In this document: piece after piece, positions 62,250 through 64,000 of the stretch | Numbering within the stretch: position 1 is the stretch's first letter | Layout of the letters: each line of letters opens with the position of its first letter | Origin: CBDAUN01 sp965214875 | Lineage (GTDB): Bacteria; Pseudomonadota; Gammaproteobacteria; Arenicellales; JAJDZL01 | NCBI GenBank assembly: GCA_965214875.1 | Contig: OZ243980.1 | Location: 2,480,001 to 2,544,000, forward strand | Direction of reading: 5' to 3' | Length of the DNA stretch: 64,000 nt | Notes under the pieces: model-generated | The model's database searches: none | What the model was told of the DNA's origin: nothing | The model's input: only the letters and a program-made list of their open reading frames with translations | Position numbers and translations under genes: made by a program

Positions 62250-63704
62250 ATGCATTCATCCTTTTCATCGCTTCGCACTTCAGTTGTATTGCGACTGTTC
62301 GCTTTCGCCGCAATGACGTGCATTCCAGTTGCCTCAAACTCGACAACCAGCACCCCTCAAACCGACCCGGAACCACAATACGCGCCGATCCTTTCGAGCA
62401 TTCAAGATGAGCAGCTTGCGCGAGAATTCATCAGCATCGCACGTAAGCAGCTGACCTTCATCGAGGACCCGCTGCTCAATCACTACGTCGAAAGTTTGAC
62501 CGAAACGCTCGCCGGAAACGCCGGTTTCGATTCGAGCCACTTCAGGGTTTTTGTTGTCGAAGACAAGACTGTAAACGCGATTGCCGGGCCAGGCGGCACG
62601 TTCATGTTTTATACGGGACTGTTTCAAGTCGCAGAGACCGAAGGCGAATTTGCCTCGGTCGTTGCGCACGAGATCGCGCATCACTCGCAAAAGCACATTC
62701 GGCAAATGATCGCCAAGCAAAACGCGTCGGTGGTGCCATCCATGCTGGGCGTACTCGCAGGCATACTGATCGGAGGGTCTGAAGGTGTCGCAACTTCAGC
62801 CGGCTCTCTTGCTGCGCAACGAGACATGCTAATCCGCTACACATTGACCTTGGAACGAGAAGCCGACGCCATCGGCCTTCGCATTCTTGCCGCCTCCGAC
62901 TACGATCCAAGACATGCTCGAAACTTCATGAGCTCGCTGCAACGGTGGATTCGCTTGCGAGGAGAGCGGCAGTCAGCCCTGCACAATACCCATCCGCTTA
63001 CACCGGAGCGTATCGCGAACATTGAAAACCGGCTTCTTTCGTATGGAGGCAAAAGCTACTCTGCCGACTCGTTCGACTTCTACCTTGCCAAAGCGCGGGC
63101 CCAAGCGCTTTATGCATATGAGTCGAATGAGGCGGTCGCGAAACTCCAAGCGCTGCTGGCGAACGATCCGAACAACGCCCCACTTCGCTACGGCTACGCG
63201 ATCGCGCTTGGCGAGGTTGACGACCACGACACCGCGCGCCAATACATGAAACCGCTGATCGAAAGCGATCCGCAAAATCCCTGGTATCTTCTCGCCATTG
63301 CCCAGATCGAGCTCGAAAGCGGCAATGCTGATACCGCAGTTGCACTATTAGAGGCAAATAAGGTCGATGGTCCTTATCACTCCGCCTGGCTTCAAGTCTA
63401 TGGAGACTATCTGATTGACAACGGGAGAGCAGACGAAGCCAAGCGGCTAATCCGAAAGCAAATCATCCGAGATCCGGACAACCATACCCTGTATAGCATG
63501 CATGCCAGAGCCTCAGCGCATTCGGGCGACAATCTAAAATCTCACTTGTCGATGGCCGAGCACTACTACTTGCTCGGCGCCTTGGAGGCGGCATTGCAAC
63601 AAATCACTCTTGCGCAACAATTGGCGCAAGGTGATTTCTATGCTACAGAAAAAATCAAGGAAAGAAAAAAGGCGATCCAATCTGAAATGGCATGGACGCA
63701 ATAG
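62250..63704 (+). CDS. bepA: BepA-type periplasmic metalloprotease/chaperone (M48 plus TPR)
   Basis: Assists outer-membrane protein (LptD) assembly and degrades misfolded ones. Start at MHSSFSSLRTSVVLRLFAFA (62250) with signal peptide to about 32; the open frame to 61929 belongs to the IS relic. Protease: HEIAHHSQKH (HEXXH) near residue 150, with Glu in LEREADAIGLRIL, and FMFYTGLFQVAETEGEFASV before. TPR region 300-480 (ALLANDPNNAPLRYGYAIAL, LLAIAQIELESGNADTAVAL). 484 residues, typical. Confidence 0.93.
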   Translation: MHSSFSSLRTSVVLRLFAFAAMTCIPVASNSTTSTPQTDPEPQYAPILSSIQDEQLAREFISIARKQLTFIEDPLLNHYVESLTETLAGNAGFDSSHFRVFVVEDKTVNAIAGPGGTFMFYTGLFQVAETEGEFASVVAHEIAHHSQKHIRQMIAKQNASVVPSMLGVLAGILIGGSEGVATSAGSLAAQRDMLIRYTLTLEREADAIGLRILAASDYDPRHARNFMSSLQRWIRLRGERQSALHNTHPLTPERIANIENRLLSYGGKSYSADSFDFYLAKARAQALYAYESNEAVAKLQALLANDPNNAPLRYGYAIALGEVDDHDTARQYMKPLIESDPQNPWYLLAIAQIELESGNADTAVALLEANKVDGPYHSAWLQVYGDYLIDNGRADEAKRLIRKQIIRDPDNHTLYSMHARASAHSGDNLKSHLSMAEHYYLLGALEAALQQITLAQQLAQGDFYATEKIKERKKAIQSEMAWTQ

Positions 63705-64000
63705 AGACTGATAAGGATTTGCGAAAAATAGGCACTCCTCGCAATTCAGTCCATGTCCGTTATCAAGACCGCAAATCAATTTGCCGCATTCTTTGCAATA
63801 GAGGTAGGCAATGGCAGACTGGCCAATCGGGCGAATTGCCTTAATGGTTGTCATGGCCGCCATACTCGCCGCCATCGGCATAATTGCCGCCACACTGACT
63901 TGACTGACACACTGCATTCACAACCAGTTGCCCATTCCGCTTGTACCCGTCCGCGATCCGTGCGTTAAACTTCGCTTACGATCTGCAACCAAGCACCTAC
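63705..64000. other. End of window: two overlapping small candidate frames on opposite strands
   Basis: Plus: MADWPIGRIALMVVMAAILA (63811-63903). Minus: a frame from about 63854 containing YLYCKECGKLICGLDNGHG and NCEECLFF, two CxxC pairs resembling a zinc ribbon, running antisense into bepA. At most one is likely real. Confidence 0.35.
63811..63903 (+). CDS. Possible 30-residue single-pass membrane protein
   Basis: MADWPIGRIALMVVMAAILA then AIGIIAATLT, one hydrophobic span, preceded by GAGGTAG nine bases before the ATG. Unnamed; plausible small membrane protein, but a chance frame is possible. Confidence 0.35.
   Translation: MADWPIGRIALMVVMAAILAAIGIIAATLT

Overview
The window comes from a Gram-negative bacterium, most likely a sulfur-oxidizing gammaproteobacterium with many mobile elements and decaying genes, perhaps host-associated. 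Evidence for sulfur oxidation is a dsrEFHCMK run (53780-57587), including a DsrC with both C-terminal cysteines. Outer-membrane functions (LpoA, DolP, BepA, DegP, an autotransporter) show a diderm envelope. Housekeeping content (trpE/trpG, rpe, AddAB, nadA-hemH, lipA, prxQ, rsmI, rppH) fits Proteobacteria. A complete ureDABCEFG operon indicates nitrogen recovery from urea. The genus cannot be fixed from sequence alone.

Layout: 1-6.9 kb is a minus-strand run (degP, rpe, AAA/nuclease gene, trpE, ion channel, trpG). 7-13.5 kb is accessory: a MITE, a damaged restriction-modification pair, nested IS1380- and IS481-family elements, and a secreted beta-helix protein. 14.2-20.4 kb is an addAB pair. 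20.6-22.1 kb is an IS1-like element with passenger genes. 23.6-27.2 kb holds hemH, nadA and an AAA ATPase. 28-29.5 kb is a decayed defence patch: a Panacea-type antitoxin, a membrane protein that may be its toxin, and a PmeII-like endonuclease relic. lipA follows. 31.3-36 kb is an IS graveyard with a three-gene module of unknown function, its first gene split by an intact IS1380-family element. 37-46.6 kb is mostly core (prxQ, rsmI/lpoA/dolP, tRNA-Gly, urease). 46.6-53.8 kb is mosaic (359-bp direct repeats, secreted proteins, rppH, IS5 relic, higBA). 53.8-57.6 kb is dsr, then an autotransporter and bepA.

The most interesting signal is a set of three secreted-protein genes (36018, 47362, 58042). 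Each has a poly-C tract of 7-13 bases just after the start codon, before or within the signal peptide. In all three the frame is broken at the tract and would be restored by a change of one or two bases. This is the architecture of slipped-strand phase variation and suggests a switchable surface/secretome repertoire. The three N-termini share a T/L-P-P-P style junction made by the tract; two have an IS481 end 72-77 bp upstream, and IS1380 relics flank the third.

Caution: several other genes carry single-base frameshifts at short homopolymers. They may be genuine pseudogenes of a relaxed genome or assembly errors, and the same uncertainty applies to tract lengths. Read-level data would decide.
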